From: Enterococcus termitis
Lineage (GTDB): Bacteria; Bacillota; Bacilli; Lactobacillales; Enterococcaceae
Assembly (NCBI RefSeq): GCF_001730305.1
Contig: NZ_MIJY01000044.1
Location: 210,648 to 274,647 of the forward strand
DNA: 64,000 nt
Direction: 5' to 3'
Shown here: in pieces, positions 63,748 to 64,000 of the stretch
Layout of the letters: each line of letters opens with the position of its first letter
How positions within the stretch are numbered: position 1 is the stretch's first letter
Program-made: the position numbers and the translations under genes
The notes under the pieces: generated by a model
Told to the model about the DNA's origin: nothing
The model's input: the letters and a program-made list of their open reading frames with translations, nothing else
Databases searched by the model: none

Positions 63748-63835
63748 CTCTATGAGTTATAATCCAATCAACTAGAATCTGAATAAACGGTGGAAGCAGA
63801 AGCAACCCCTTCGGAAATAAGCTGAAATTCACAAA
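63741..63835 (-). repeat. Dispersed intergenic repeat, inverted copy
   Basis: Reverse complement of the repeat at 35331-35427, ending in GGATATAACTC-TAT-GAGTTATAATCC, which overlaps the 3' end of the GNAT gene. An extra hairpin AATTCACAAAAATT/AATTTTCGTGAATT (63826-63861) adjoins it. Confidence 0.85.
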
Positions 63836-63892
63836 AATTTGAAGAGCAATTTTCGTGAATTCCTTCTTATTTCTTGGGGTTAAACACTTCTG

Positions 63893-64000
63893 AGGTGACC
63901 CCCAAAAGTTGTACATGAAAAATACAACTTTGGGAGGTCATTTTTTTGAACTTTTATGAAGCAGATTTTAAATTGAACATAGTAAAGGAATACCTTGAAG
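63893..64000 (+). mobile_element. Left end of an IS3-family insertion sequence (partial)
   Basis: TGAGGTGACCCCCAAAAGTT has the look of an IS150/IS3-type terminal repeat. A hairpin (CCAAAAGTTGTA with TACAACTTTGG) follows just inside, as in many IS ends, then a transposase start at 63946. The right part lies outside the window. Confidence 0.7.
63946..64000 (+). CDS. IS3-family transposase OrfA, N-terminus (partial)
   Basis: TTG 63946 follows GGGAGG (63932-63937). The visible 18 residues read MNFYEADFKLNIVKEYLE, the start of the usual OrfA helix-turn-helix (pattern Y-x-x-x-F-K-L-x-x-V-x-E-Y-L-E). The gene runs off the window. Confidence 0.7.
   Translation, partial: MNFYEADFKLNIVKEYLE

Overview
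This window looks like chromosomal DNA of a low-GC Gram-positive bacterium of the genus Enterococcus. The basis is AT-rich intergenic DNA, strong purine-rich ribosome binding sites, an NADH-peroxidase-family flavoprotein, a fused glutamine ABC transporter (binding protein plus permease), a KUP transporter and a queuosine salvage/synthesis gene set. I cannot name the species. No rRNA or tRNA gene was seen.

Layout: (1) 1-7,550: a partial Mga-like regulator, an NADH peroxidase/oxidase homologue with Ser in place of the redox cysteine, a YhgE/Pip membrane protein and a manganese-type CDF exporter. (2) 7,600-13,200: the K+ importer KimA facing a four-gene OpuC-type osmolyte ABC transporter. (3) 13,270-19,690: a cellulose-synthase-like glycosyltransferase operon, a PadR + HAAS/DUF4097 pair, a TPR-like protein and a candidate non-coding RNA. 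(4) 19,700-25,900: a structured leader, queA, an Spx paralogue, and an orphan LanM synthetase with an overlooked 57-residue precursor peptide beside a two-gene XRE/membrane-protein unit. (5) 26,450-38,750: a P-type ATPase, then a long leader carrying a yybP-ykoY (Mn2+) riboswitch followed by a second riboswitch-like element in front of kup, then a CorC-like protein, a hydroxyacid dehydrogenase, queH and metE-metF behind a perfect MET-box. (6) 38,980-46,990: a SipW-type signal peptidase operon with three TasA/BsaA-like matrix subunits, a sortase-anchored protein, a large MucBP-containing exoprotein and a membrane-anchored serine-recombinase relative that has lost its catalytic Ser. (7) 47,000-52,860: a PTS operon (MtlR-like regulator, EIIB, UlaA-type EIIC, aldolase, P-loop kinase). 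(8) 52,870-56,310: aminotransferase and glutamine ABC transporter on the minus strand. (9) 56,500-64,000: GldA-like dehydrogenase, tgt, yajC, a ComN-like gene that seems to start at AUC, adhE behind a Rex box, three small genes and the left end of an IS3-family element.

Two physiological themes recur. One is K+/osmolyte homeostasis: KimA, Kup and OpuC all belong to families known elsewhere as c-di-AMP targets. The other is regulated secretion and surface matrix: the SipW operon, the glycosyltransferase operon and the lanthipeptide. The most novel-looking items are the minimal lanthipeptide pair (22,019-25,208), the tandem leader before kup (29,390-29,837) and the inactive recombinase in the SipW operon (46,182-46,892).
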